Below are positions 53,925 to 63,260 of a DNA stretch of 64,000 bases, piece after piece. Both the position numbers and the translations under genes were made by a program. Location: assembly GCA_947492575.1 (NCBI GenBank), contig CANLNK010000003.1, positions 186,001 to 250,000 on the forward strand, given 5' to 3'. The stretch comes from an uncultured Thalassotalea sp. (GTDB lineage Bacteria > Pseudomonadota > Gammaproteobacteria > Enterobacterales > Alteromonadaceae). How positions within the stretch are numbered: position 1 is the stretch's first letter; each line of letters starts with the position of its first letter. The notes under the pieces are model-generated. The model worked only from the letters and a program-made list of their open reading frames with translations, was not told the origin of the DNA and ran no database searches.

Positions 53925-54638
53925 TTAGAACCGCATAGATACGTACGCACCTACGGCTTTTTCTAACATATCGTCGCTCGCGTAGCCATTTTCGACTGGA
54001 TCAAAGTCAGAATAAGCCGCGAAAACGCCTAGGTCTGTTGTTTTGGTAAACGCGTAGTTCAAACCGATAGAGCTTGAATTTGCAGAGCTCTTCACAAAGT
54101 CATCAAGATCTCGGTATTCATAGCTTGCCAAAAATGTTAAGTTCTTCGCTACATTTTGTTGTAAACCAACTGAATAGCGCATTTCTGATTTATCTAGACC
54201 TAAATCTTTCTCTTCTTCCCACTCGACATAGCTAGTAGAGAACGTAACTGCGGTACGCGGAGAGAATACATATTTACCCAATAAACTTAATTGGCCCGCA
54301 TTTAAGTCATCATCGTCGCCTACAACATCCAAGTGGCCTGCATAGCTTATACTTGTCGCTAACTCTAAACCTGATTTATTGTCTTCACGCGCTAGAAAAC
54401 GATAACGAAGTTCAGCTAGTGATACTGACAAATTATCCGTGATGCCGTAGGCAATTTGTGGTGCTAGCTTCCAATGGTCTTCACCATTGTGCTCTTCACC
54501 GTAAACCAATGCGCCTGAAACTTGTAGTTCACTGTCTAGTAGCGTCAACGGTCTTTCAACTACATTTCTCGGACTGTGCTGAGCTAAAGCAGTGGTAGAT
54601 AATGATAAAAGTGCGAAAGAAGTAATTAGTTTTTTCAT
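53925..54638 (-). CDS. Outer-membrane beta-barrel protein (porin-like)
   Basis: 237 aa. Signal peptide MKKLITSFALLSLSTTALAQ, then alternating beta strands ending in the outer-membrane signature Phe (SMRF). Strand count suggests a barrel of 10-12 strands. No exact family recognised. Own leader of about 180 bp upstream. Confidence 0.8.
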   Translation of the reverse strand: MKKLITSFALLSLSTTALAQHSPRNVVERPLTLLDSELQVSGALVYGEEHNGEDHWKLAPQIAYGITDNLSVSLAELRYRFLAREDNKSGLELATSISYAGHLDVVGDDDDLNAGQLSLLGKYVFSPRTAVTFSTSYVEWEEEKDLGLDKSEMRYSVGLQQNVAKNLTFLASYEYRDLDDFVKSSANSSSIGLNYAFTKTTDLGVFAAYSDFDPVENGYASDDMLEKAVGAYVSMRF

Positions 54639-54818
54639 TGTTTTTCCTTAACGTGTGTTTCATTAAATAAGTTGAGGAAATAATAAAAACTAACTCTGTA
54701 TTAATCTTTTAGCCTTGTGTCCTAATCTGTACCAGATTGTCAAAATTTATAGCGCATGTAAAAAAGTGTCGAATGTCGGACATACTTTGCAATAACTTAC
54801 GGGGTGAATCGGAATCCG

Positions 54819-55313
54819 TTAGAAAATTCTGAATAGACGACGACGTCGCTTTGCTCGAATACGCTGCTCTAATGTACCGATAACACTTATCGTTGCTTGC
54901 GTAACGATTGGTCCATCCGCCAAAGGCACTAACCTTTCAAGGCGCTTCAAATGATATTTAACGCTTTTGTCAGATTTAAAGTCGAGAACGTAACTGCCCT
55001 GCCAAGCACTTTCCCAACACTTTACAGGAACCGAAACCTCTTGCTCAAAAAGACAATACGTACCCTGTGAACCTGCTTCCCAGATAAGCGCAGCTTTCAT
55101 TTCACATAAATAAACGCCCTTATCTATCTCGCACGTATTCGGACTCGCAATGAGCAGAGTTTCTTTGGCTCCTTCTTCGGAAGCAATTTTTGGTGCATTA
55201 TTTTCTGTGACATCTTGCGCCATTAAGCTCGTTGACAATAAACAAAAGAAACCTAGTCCAATAGTTAATTTAGACACAAGTAAAGGTGTTCTCGTCAAAG
55301 CTAAAATGTCCAT
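54819..55313 (-). CDS. DUF3019 family exported protein
   Basis: 164 aa. Signal or anchor at about 9-32. Core matches DUF3019: SPNTCEIDKGVYLCEMKAALIWEA, CLFEQEVSVPVKCWES, with conserved Cys pairs. Very basic C-terminus (RAKRRRRLF). Its start overlaps the end of the MipA-like gene by 13 bp, so the two are coupled. DUF3019 genes typically sit with RstAB-like and MipA genes in Alteromonadales. Confidence 0.83.
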   Translation of the reverse strand: MDILALTRTPLLVSKLTIGLGFFCLLSTSLMAQDVTENNAPKIASEEGAKETLLIASPNTCEIDKGVYLCEMKAALIWEAGSQGTYCLFEQEVSVPVKCWESAWQGSYVLDFKSDKSVKYHLKRLERLVPLADGPIVTQATISVIGTLEQRIRAKRRRRLFRIF

Positions 55314-56149
55314 AACACTCCGACATTAAAGCTATAGGAACTGTTTCTGCCTCTTAGAATTGGGCTGTCGCTAACGCCACTACTCACAGCCGTATAGGAT
55401 GCCGAACTCACTAACGACCAATCATCGTTAATTGGACGCTCTAAATACAAGCGTGCTGTAGCAAAAATACTGGAGGTTGCTTCATAGACAGGACGAACGT
55501 CACTTACCTCGTCTTGAGAAACACCATAATAATAATTAGCGGCGTTATCGTCGATGTAATAAACGGCGATACCCGGCATCACTAATACGTGACGAGTAAA
55601 GAACGGGCGTGAAATTTCGAAACTTGCTAACGAGCCGTTATGTTTGTTTAGGCCATCATGCATAAGCTTGAAGCGTACATCGAACTTCTTAAAGATAGCG
55701 AAATACTCTATACCAAACTCCATAGAGCTCTCTCTATCTCTAATGCCATCAAGGACACTGCCTTTCTCTTTGTCTTCTTCACTTAACTCAAAAAACAAAG
55801 ATTCAGCAATAATATTAACTTGCTGATCTTCTTGAGAGTATAGCGAGTAACCAAAGGTAAGAGGACGCCCAGATAATGGAGAAGCTTCGACAAAGAAGTT
55901 GTCATAATATGCGCCGCCAGCAAGGATGACGGAAAGGCCTAATGATTCATCTTCGTCATAGACATCAGGGATGAGTATTTTTTGAAAGCTTAATAACAAA
56001 CCTAAGTCTGCTTCCCAATAAAACCCATCTGATTTTTGCTCTGTTTGCTCAACTGCCTCTCTATTTTCTTTGTCGACGCTTTGTCCGTATGAAACGTACG
56101 GAGCAAGCAGCAACATAATAAAGGCTACCGTTGTTATTATTTTATTCAT
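55301..56149 (-). CDS. MipA/OmpV family outer-membrane protein
   Basis: 282 aa. Signal peptide to about 22. Beta-strand pattern with AGGAYYDNFFVEASPL and the closing SYSFNVGVLWTF, typical for the MipA/OmpV barrel. Family members scaffold murein synthesis or act as immunogenic porins. First gene of the leftward MipA-DUF3019 pair. Confidence 0.83.
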   Translation of the reverse strand: MNKIITTVAFIMLLLAPYVSYGQSVDKENREAVEQTEQKSDGFYWEADLGLLLSFQKILIPDVYDEDESLGLSVILAGGAYYDNFFVEASPLSGRPLTFGYSLYSQEDQQVNIIAESLFFELSEEDKEKGSVLDGIRDRESSMEFGIEYFAIFKKFDVRFKLMHDGLNKHNGSLASFEISRPFFTRHVLVMPGIAVYYIDDNAANYYYGVSQDEVSDVRPVYEATSSIFATARLYLERPINDDWSLVSSASYTAVSSGVSDSPILRGRNSSYSFNVGVLWTF

Positions 56150-56361
56150 AAATTAGGAGTTACAGAGGTTTTTGTATGTATTCTTATTTTCCTCAGATAG
56201 TAATCAGAAATAACTCCCATTACTAGTAGCAACTGATTCTAAAGTCTCTATTTTATGTAAATTAACGTTAAACAATACGCCTAAAAATGAGTAATTTACT
56301 GACAACATCTTTTAACAAAGCATGATAAAATAGCGAGGTATTTAATAAATTTGGTTTTAAT

Positions 56362-57033
56362 GTGACAAATAACGATATTTTAAGACGTTTACGCTTTAGC
56401 TTTAACCTGAGCGATAAACAGGTATGCGATATCTTTGCGCTAGCAAACACTGGTGCAACCGTTGAACAGGTTGAAAATTGGTTAAGAAAAGATGACGACA
56501 AAGATCAAGTATCATTGTCTGACCATAACTTAGCCAGCTTTCTTAACGGCTTCATCGTGTTTAAGCGTGGTAAGAAAGATGGACAAGATCCAGTTAACGA
56601 GAAGCAACTCAACAATAACCTTATATTAGTGAAACTCAAGATCGCGCTGTCCTTGCAAGCTGACGATATCATTAACATGCTTAAGAGTGTCGATTTCAAT
56701 CTTGGTAAGTCAGAATTGAGCGCTTTTTTCAGAAAACCAGACCACCGTCACTATAGAGAGTGTAAAGACCAAGTACTAAGAAATTTTCTTAAAGCTGTTC
56801 AACAGCGCTTTAGGCCAATTAGTGAGAATGGCGACAGTAACAAAGCCACGACTGAGCCTCACTCCAAGAACACGACAAAAGCAAAAGACAAGCTTTCGAA
56901 AAATGGCGCAAGGCCTAGCAAAGGCAAAGTCTACGTGAATCCTAACGCGCAACAATCTGAAAAGCAGTCAGAAGATAAAAAACGCAAAACCTTGAAATTA
57001 AGCCCAGAGAAGATCTGGGGCTCGACAAAGTAA
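56362..57033 (+). CDS. YehS family protein (DUF1456)
   Basis: 223 aa, GTG start. Two copies of the DUF1456 unit: NNDILRRLRFSFNLSDKQ and LNNNLILVKLKIALSLQADD, each followed by a helical part and an F-R-K-P-D-H stretch. The C-terminal 70 residues are Lys/Ser rich and of low complexity, beyond the usual YehS length (about 156). Function unknown. Confidence 0.88.
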   Translation: MTNNDILRRLRFSFNLSDKQVCDIFALANTGATVEQVENWLRKDDDKDQVSLSDHNLASFLNGFIVFKRGKKDGQDPVNEKQLNNNLILVKLKIALSLQADDIINMLKSVDFNLGKSELSAFFRKPDHRHYRECKDQVLRNFLKAVQQRFRPISENGDSNKATTEPHSKNTTKAKDKLSKNGARPSKGKVYVNPNAQQSEKQSEDKKRKTLKLSPEKIWGSTK

Positions 57034-57040
57034 TTCTGTT

Positions 57041-57670
57041 ATGACACTAAGATTTGAATTCGAACAAGCTGAGATTAAAAGCCAGCTAGACTGGCAACTT
57101 TGCCAAGATATCAATGTTTTTGATGGCGATATGCTAGTCGCAAAGGCGGAAGTTGAGATCATCACCATCAATAAACACAGAGATGCGATTAAGAGCTATC
57201 AAGCGCTGTTAGCGTTAGGAGCAACCGATTGGGAACTGCCGCTCAACCTTTATTTCAAAAACCAAAACCTAAATGCTGAATTATGCGCCCAATTCGCAGT
57301 AAAGCCCGAAGGTAAAAAAGCTTGTCAGCATTTATTGATTGAAGCCATCAGCGTTCACCCTGACTATCAAAACAAAGGTATCGCTAAGCAATTATTGGCA
57401 AAGCTAGCTGAGACCTACAGCAAGGCCCAATCGGTTTGGTTAATTGCAATGCCAATATCGACGTTTATTGACGCAGATGAGTGTGATGAAGAGAGCGACA
57501 GCACATTCTATAGCGCTGTAATATCGGCTGAAAGCAATGAAGCGACAAGTGAAAGTGTTGCTCAAGTTTTTGAACGACTCGGGTTTGAAAAGCAGACTAT
57601 TTCGCCTGAGCTACTTGCTGAACCTCTGCCATATGAACTTCTTGTGACGGTACCAAGTCGCTTATCGTAG
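57041..57670 (+). CDS. GNAT-family acetyltransferase
   Basis: 209 aa, starts seven bases after yehS-like gene. Acetyl-CoA site LIEAISVHPDYQNKGIAKQLLAKLAE at about 105-130. The N-terminal part is unusual and an acidic stretch (DADECDEESDS) interrupts the second half. Substrate unknown. Confidence 0.78.
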   Translation: MTLRFEFEQAEIKSQLDWQLCQDINVFDGDMLVAKAEVEIITINKHRDAIKSYQALLALGATDWELPLNLYFKNQNLNAELCAQFAVKPEGKKACQHLLIEAISVHPDYQNKGIAKQLLAKLAETYSKAQSVWLIAMPISTFIDADECDEESDSTFYSAVISAESNEATSESVAQVFERLGFEKQTISPELLAEPLPYELLVTVPSRLS

Positions 57671-57691
57671 TAGTTTAGAAAGACTTAAACG

Positions 57692-57722
57692 AAAAAGCGA
57701 TAGTTAATCTATCGCTTTTTTT
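57692..57722. terminator. Bidirectional terminator
   Basis: AAAAAGCGATAG / CTATCGCTTTTT, 12-bp stem with a 5-base loop, T-run on both strands, between convergent genes. Confidence 0.92.
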
Positions 57723-57782
57723 ATACTAACGCTTAACCATGGAGCATAAGCGTGCCGCTGCGCCAGTGAATCGGCTGGAATG

Positions 57783-60356
57783 CTAAAAATCTTGCCACTC
57801 GTCTTGTGGACTAACTCGTTCCGTTCTTCGCACTCGCGTTCTTGCAACACGTCTCTCTCTGTTTGCTGTATCCCGACTCCCTCTTACAGCTCTTATAGGA
57901 CGCTCTTGTCTACTACGAAGCTCAGTAGGCTCTTCTTGAGCTGGTTCATCGTCAGTCACGAAGTTAGAAACTTGCTCTAGTAAGCTCTCTGCTTGTTGTT
58001 CCATTGATTGACTAGCTGCAGTTGCTTCCTCAACCAATGCCGCATTCTGCTGGGTCATGGTATCCATTTGAGAAACCGCATTACCAACTTCAGCAATACC
58101 GACAGCTTGTTCGCGACTTGCTGAATCAATGTCAGAAATCATGGTGACAACCTCCTGCACAGCATTCACTAACTCGTTAAATGTTTTACCCGTATCGTCA
58201 ACAAGCTTACTGCCCTGCTTTACTTCATCAACACTGTCGTTGATTAACCCTTTGATTTCCTTCGCTGCTGAAGCACTGCGTTGCGCAAGGTTTCTAACTT
58301 CACTGGCAACAACAGCGAAACCGCGACCTTGCTCACCTGCTCTAGCGGCTTCTACCGCAGCATTTAAGGCAAGTAAATTGGTTTGGAAAGCGATTTCGTC
58401 TATAACGCCAATGATGTCTGAAATTTTCTTGCTCGACTTCTCAATAGCATCCATTGCACCAATTGCGCTCGTCACCACTTCACCACCTGCTTTGGCTTTA
58501 CTCATCGCAGATTCTGACATTTTAGTGGCTTCTGTAGCATTACTCGCGTTTTGCTGAACAGTCGAGGTAATCTCTTCCATTGCTGACGCTGTTTCTTCTA
58601 AGCTCGCGGCTTGGGATTCAGTGCGTTGACTTAACTCACTATTACCCATCGCTAATTCCTTAGATGAATTAACAACATGATCAGATGCGTTTCGAATAGT
58701 GTTCATCATATCATTTAGGTTAGTGAGTAATGAGTTCATAGCATCAGCAAGCACATTAAACTCTTCGCCTAAATCATTTTCGATACGATTAGTAAGGTCA
58801 CCTTCAGACAATGACAATAACGATGACTTGATTTCAGCAATCGCTTGTTTACGAAGTGTTATATCAGTCGCGTACTTGACGACTTTGTATGGATTGCCAT
58901 TTAGATCAAAAATTGGGTTGTAAGAAGCCTGTATCCAGATTTCTTTACCAAATTTACCTAGACGACGATACTCCCCTGAGTGGAATTCACCAGCATTCAG
59001 TTTTTGCCAAAAATCTCGATACTCCTGACTACGAGCATATTCAGGGTCAGCAAACATGCTATGGTGCTGCCCTTGTATTTCAGCCAGCGTATAGCCCATG
59101 GTTGTGAGGAAATTCTCGTTAGCTTCAACAATGCTGCCATCCATATTGAATTCGATAACCGCTTGCGACTTGCCAATGGCTTCTATTTGCCCTGAGTAAT
59201 TGGCATTCTGCAGCTTCTGTTCAGTAACATCAGTGGCATATTTCACCACTTTAAAAGGCTTACCATTTAAATCTAAAATCGGATTGTACGAAGCCTGAAT
59301 CCAGATTTCCTTGCCGTTTTTACCAACGCGTTTATATTCGCCCGCATCGTATTCGCCACGCCCTAGTTTTTCCCAAAACTGACGGTACTCAGCACTTTGT
59401 CCATAGGTTCCTTCCGCGAACATGCGATGATGTTGCCCTTTGATCTCGTCAAGGCTATAACCAACAGTGCTCAGGAAGTTCTCGTTTGCGTTGATAATCG
59501 TCCCGTCCATATTAAATTCAATGACGGCTTGTGATTTACCTATCGCTTCTATTTGACCTGCGTAGTCTGCACTTTGTATCTTCTCTGCTGTTACATCAGT
59601 CGCATACTTCACCACTTTAAAAGGGCTACCATCTAAATCAAAAATAGGGTTGTAGGAGGCACGAATCCAAATATCATCACCACTTTTAGTAATACGTTTG
59701 TATTCACCAGTATCGAACTCACCTCGTCCAAGTTTTTGCCAAAACAATTCATACGCTGGGCTATTTGCGTAATCAGGTTCGGCAAAAATGCGGTGATGTT
59801 GACCTTGTACCTCAGATAACTGGTATCCCATAGCCGCCAAGAAGTTTTCATTGGCAGTAATGATTGTGCCATCCATATTAAATTCGATGACAGCCTGTGA
59901 TTTGCTAATCGCGTCGATTTGGCCTTGGAAGTTTGCAGCCTGCATCTTTTGCTCTGTTACATTCGTCGCAAACTTGATCACGCCAGTTGCAAGTCCATCT
60001 TTATTAAATATTGGATTGTATGATGCTTTTATCCATACCGCGCTGCCGTCTTTCGCAATCCGCTTGTATTCACCCGTATCAAAAATACCTTGATTTAACT
60101 TAGCCCAAAAATCTTTATATTCTTGAGTGTCAGCATAGCCCTCTTCGGCAAACATACTGTGATGTTGACCAACTATTTCGTCGAGCTCGTAACCCATGGT
60201 GTTTAAGAAGTTCTCGTTAGCAGTGACAATTGTGCCATCGAGGTTAAACTCTATGATTGCTTGAACGCGGTTAAGCGCCTCAACCGTAGAATGTAGATGC
60301 TGAATCTCTTCAGTAGAAGTTTTAGCTGTTGCTGTAGAAGTCGATTTGGTCGCCAT
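57783..60356 (-). CDS. Soluble methyl-accepting chemotaxis protein with four tandem PAS domains
   Basis: 857 aa with no TM segment. Four PAS/PAC units of about 122 residues span about 25-510, each starting near IEFN-DGTI and holding GQHH, EYKR and [13 protein letters not shown]. They are near copies of each other. A HAMP-like segment (about 515-570) leads to the MCP signalling domain with the hairpin tip [22 protein letters not shown] at about 695. The tail is Arg rich and ends EWQDF, a possible CheR/CheB pentapeptide. Related PAS-MCPs (Aer-2-like) sense oxygen via haem or FAD; the ligand here is unknown. Confidence 0.9.
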   Translation of the reverse strand: MATKSTSTATAKTSTEEIQHLHSTVEALNRVQAIIEFNLDGTIVTANENFLNTMGYELDEIVGQHHSMFAEEGYADTQEYKDFWAKLNQGIFDTGEYKRIAKDGSAVWIKASYNPIFNKDGLATGVIKFATNVTEQKMQAANFQGQIDAISKSQAVIEFNMDGTIITANENFLAAMGYQLSEVQGQHHRIFAEPDYANSPAYELFWQKLGRGEFDTGEYKRITKSGDDIWIRASYNPIFDLDGSPFKVVKYATDVTAEKIQSADYAGQIEAIGKSQAVIEFNMDGTIINANENFLSTVGYSLDEIKGQHHRMFAEGTYGQSAEYRQFWEKLGRGEYDAGEYKRVGKNGKEIWIQASYNPILDLNGKPFKVVKYATDVTEQKLQNANYSGQIEAIGKSQAVIEFNMDGSIVEANENFLTTMGYTLAEIQGQHHSMFADPEYARSQEYRDFWQKLNAGEFHSGEYRRLGKFGKEIWIQASYNPIFDLNGNPYKVVKYATDITLRKQAIAEIKSSLLSLSEGDLTNRIENDLGEEFNVLADAMNSLLTNLNDMMNTIRNASDHVVNSSKELAMGNSELSQRTESQAASLEETASAMEEITSTVQQNASNATEATKMSESAMSKAKAGGEVVTSAIGAMDAIEKSSKKISDIIGVIDEIAFQTNLLALNAAVEAARAGEQGRGFAVVASEVRNLAQRSASAAKEIKGLINDSVDEVKQGSKLVDDTGKTFNELVNAVQEVVTMISDIDSASREQAVGIAEVGNAVSQMDTMTQQNAALVEEATAASQSMEQQAESLLEQVSNFVTDDEPAQEEPTELRSRQERPIRAVRGSRDTANRERRVARTRVRRTERVSPQDEWQDF
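58850..60310 (-). repeat. Four tandem PAS-coding repeats, about 366 bp each
   Basis: The same protein segments recur four times at about 122-codon spacing, and long stretches match at DNA level (for example the GAAGCGATTGGC/ATAGGTAAATC-type joints). This points to internal duplication within the chemoreceptor gene. Confidence 0.8.
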
Positions 60357-60728
60357 GATGCAAAGCCCTTTGCCATTTTTTGGAAATAAAACGTACCTTT
60401 AGATAACAAAGCTAGCTTAATATTTGGGGCTCCGCAACGTTATCCTGCGTTTTTTGTCTATATGTAAACCAGAGGTAAACAAACGTTATAATTTAAGTTA
60501 AATAAACATAAAAAATGGTTAAAAAACATATAGATTACTTTTTGCTCTCCTATTGCGAATGGTGAAAATGTGCACTTCTTTCAAAAACTATCCATCACAA
60601 AAATAAACCTTGTTCTTATAGCTGTAGTTGTCAATTCGATGTGGGATATATTGGGAATATTTAGCTATAACGATTGTGATATACCCCATGCAAATCATCG
60701 TGGATAAAGAAATTGAGCAGCGAAGTCA
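60357..60728. other. Intergenic region, nothing recognised
   Basis: 372 bp between two leftward genes. It contains the MCP promoter region. No ORF with a ribosome site and no strong hairpin. Confidence 0.5.
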
Positions 60729-61487
60729 CTAACTCATTTTTCGAATTACACTCGAAGGCGCAATACGCACCAACCAATGGAGCCACGCCCATGGCCAACT
60801 CGGAGCATAACTATTCGCTTTTTCTTTTTCGATGGCTTTAACTAACGCCCTACAACCAGTTTCGGTATCGACAATAAATGGAACCTTTTCTACGGTTTCA
60901 TTTATTTCGCTGCGAATAAAGCCAGGATGAACACAACTCACTTTAATTGGCGTATTCATGACATCAATTCTTATCCCCTCACTAAAAGAGGTTAAGGCAG
61001 CTTTTGTTGCCGCATATACTGTCATAGCGCGCCTAAAGCCACGTACTGCACTTATCGATGATATATTCACAAGATGACCAAAATTCTGTGCTCTAAATAT
61101 CTCCATTGCAGCTTCCGCTTGCGCAATGGCCGCAACAAAATTTGTTTCAGCAGTTTGCTTGTTGGCATGAAAATAACCCGTACCTACTGAAGCACCTTTA
61201 CCCATACCCGCATTAACAATAACGCGATCCAACTGCCCGAACGTATCTTTAAAAGCATGAAATACCTCAAAAACACGTTCGTGTTCATTAACATCTAGTG
61301 ATGCAATTTCAACACGACAGTTAGGATTTATTGTCTGCAATTCTTGTTTCAGGGCTTCCAAGCGATCCAGACGTCTCGCGCACAAAGCCAAGTTACACCC
61401 CATTTTAGCAAACTCAATTGCCATGCCTTTACCTAAGCCAGAACTAGCACCAGTAATTAAAATATTTTTGCGTTTCATGTAAACCAA
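60729..61487 (-). CDS. Short-chain dehydrogenase/reductase
   Basis: 252 aa. NAD(P) site TGASSGLGKG at about 12-21, NAG motif VNAGMG near 92, Ser in NISSISAVRG and the YAATK pair (Tyr-x3-Lys) near 158-162. Probably classical SDR acting on a lipid or hydroxyacyl substrate. Last gene of a four-gene leftward operon with two-base gaps. Confidence 0.9.
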   Translation of the reverse strand: MVYMKRKNILITGASSGLGKGMAIEFAKMGCNLALCARRLDRLEALKQELQTINPNCRVEIASLDVNEHERVFEVFHAFKDTFGQLDRVIVNAGMGKGASVGTGYFHANKQTAETNFVAAIAQAEAAMEIFRAQNFGHLVNISSISAVRGFRRAMTVYAATKAALTSFSEGIRIDVMNTPIKVSCVHPGFIRSEINETVEKVPFIVDTETGCRALVKAIEKEKANSYAPSWPWAWLHWLVRIAPSSVIRKMS

Positions 61488-61489
61488 CC

Positions 61490-62182
61490 TCAGGTATATG
61501 TAATGTATTTTCGACTATCGAGCTCACTAAAAACCGTGTGTTCATTTAAGCTCGATAACATCAATTGATTGGTTCCATGAGAAGAAATTAGCTTAGTAAT
61601 ACTGCCATTAACTAATGTCCAATTAATGCGCATAAAGTCTCCTAAAGGTAAGCCTAGTAACAGTGAACTCACTAAGCTAATCGGTCCTCCCGATGAATAT
61701 ACCACCACACTTTTATGACCACTGCTTTGCACCAGCTCTAATCCTTCAAGCACTCGAGTACTGAAGGTTTGCCACGTTTCACTGTAATCTTCGTCATATT
61801 TTCCGCTGGTCCAGCGCGCTATTGCTGCAACAAACTGCTCCTGGAAAAACTTCATCGGTTGAGGCTGAGAGGAGATGTACGCTTTCGTAGATTTTGGTGT
61901 CGCCAAGCGCTCATCGTATTTCGCGAGTATTTCTCGGTGATCATACTCATTCCATTGCGCTAATGTTGTGACATCAGCATCACAAGCGTATTCAGGTAAG
62001 CTATGCTTTGCTGTTTGGTGATGCCTGTGCATGCTGCCTTGGAATATCGCATCTGGCACGACATTTTGCTTAGCTAAACTCTTTCCAGCTAACTTCGCCT
62101 GCTCAAAACCTAGTTCAGACAATTGGTCGTAATTTTCAGCATCAAAACTGGCCTGTCCGTGCCTTACAAGATAAATAACCAT
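61490..62182 (-). CDS. Histidine phosphatase (phosphoglycerate mutase-like)
   Basis: 230 aa. RHG motif at 7-9 (YLVRHGQASF), SMHRHHQTA segment and a second catalytic site in VVYSSGGPISL, where Ser/Gly replace the usual His of the GH/SH pair. This may lower activity. Two bases from the phosphotransferase gene and from the following SDR. Confidence 0.85.
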   Translation of the reverse strand: MVIYLVRHGQASFDAENYDQLSELGFEQAKLAGKSLAKQNVVPDAIFQGSMHRHHQTAKHSLPEYACDADVTTLAQWNEYDHREILAKYDERLATPKSTKAYISSQPQPMKFFQEQFVAAIARWTSGKYDEDYSETWQTFSTRVLEGLELVQSSGHKSVVVYSSGGPISLVSSLLLGLPLGDFMRINWTLVNGSITKLISSHGTNQLMLSSLNEHTVFSELDSRKYITYT

Positions 62183-62184
62183 GA

Positions 62185-63258
62185 CTATTTACCTCGCTTC
62201 TTAATCGCTTTTTTACATCGCCACATCAAATAATGTACAAAAATCCAAAATCGCTTAAACGCAGGGTTATTTGTTTGTTTATGGTGATACCGATAGTAAA
62301 TCTGTTGAACAATACCTGCGAGTCTAAACAGGCCGTAGACTTCGTAAAACGTGAAGTCATTACAATCACTACCTGTTTTTTCAAGGTAATAGTCAATCAC
62401 CTGCTGTCTCGTCATCATCCCAGGTAGATGCGTGGGTTGTCGTCGTGTCGATTGCGCCAAGAAATCATCATCAGCTTCAACCCAGTAGGCAAGTGTATTG
62501 CCCAAGTCCATCAAGTGATCTCCCAAGGTTGCAAGCTCCCAGTCTAATACACCCAGCACTTTGGTATAGTCTTTGGCATCAAGCACGACATTATCAAATC
62601 GAAAATCGTTATGCGTGATACAAATACGCTCTTTATTCGGCATATTTTTTTCGAGCCAATTGATCACAAAACGCCCTGAAGGAACATTCCACGTTTTCGC
62701 ATTGCGATATCGTTCGCTCCAGCCTTGAATTTGGCGTTCGGTGTAACCCGCCCCCTTACCAATGGTGTCTAAGCCAGCGGCTTGGTAATCCACTTGGTGT
62801 AGTTCGATTAAACAATCGAATACATTTCGGCACATTTGTTCGGTTTTTTCCGGGCTAATCGATAACTCTTTTGGCATGTGCTTGCGCGGAATAATTCCCG
62901 TGATCTTCTCCATTACATAGAAGTCAGTACCCAACACATTATCATCATCACAAAAGGCAAGCATTTCAGGGACATAGTTATAGGCTTGCTTGAGGGCTGA
63001 TTGCAGTCGAAACTCTCGCCCCATATCGTGAGCCCCTTTGGCTTTAGTGCCCGCCGGAGCTCTACGCAAAATAAGCGACGTATCTGAATAATCTAAACAA
63101 TAGGTCCAATTTGAAGCGCCACCTGAATATTGAGTAACAACAGGATTACCGGTTAGTTGAGGCAACCGCGCTTTCAACCATTGATCAACAACCTGTTCAT
63201 CCAGCTCTTCACCGGCACGTACATTTTGTGCCTTATCTAATACATTCTGGTCACTCAA
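62185..63258 (-). CDS. Aminoglycoside-phosphotransferase-like kinase (ACAD10/APH family)
   Basis: 357 aa. Kinase-like fold: substrate Asp in ICITHNDFRFDN (Brenner motif HxD with Asn), then VLGVLDWELATLGDHLMDLGN, the DxD-type metal site. N-terminal QYSGGASNWTYCL and RRAPAGTKAKGAHDMGREF are typical of the ACAD10/ACAD11 kinase domain that phosphorylates hydroxyacyl-CoA. Substrate inferred only. Confidence 0.9.
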   Translation of the reverse strand: MSDQNVLDKAQNVRAGEELDEQVVDQWLKARLPQLTGNPVVTQYSGGASNWTYCLDYSDTSLILRRAPAGTKAKGAHDMGREFRLQSALKQAYNYVPEMLAFCDDDNVLGTDFYVMEKITGIIPRKHMPKELSISPEKTEQMCRNVFDCLIELHQVDYQAAGLDTIGKGAGYTERQIQGWSERYRNAKTWNVPSGRFVINWLEKNMPNKERICITHNDFRFDNVVLDAKDYTKVLGVLDWELATLGDHLMDLGNTLAYWVEADDDFLAQSTRRQPTHLPGMMTRQQVIDYYLEKTGSDCNDFTFYEVYGLFRLAGIVQQIYYRYHHKQTNNPAFKRFWIFVHYLMWRCKKAIKKRGK

Positions 63259-63260
63259 GG

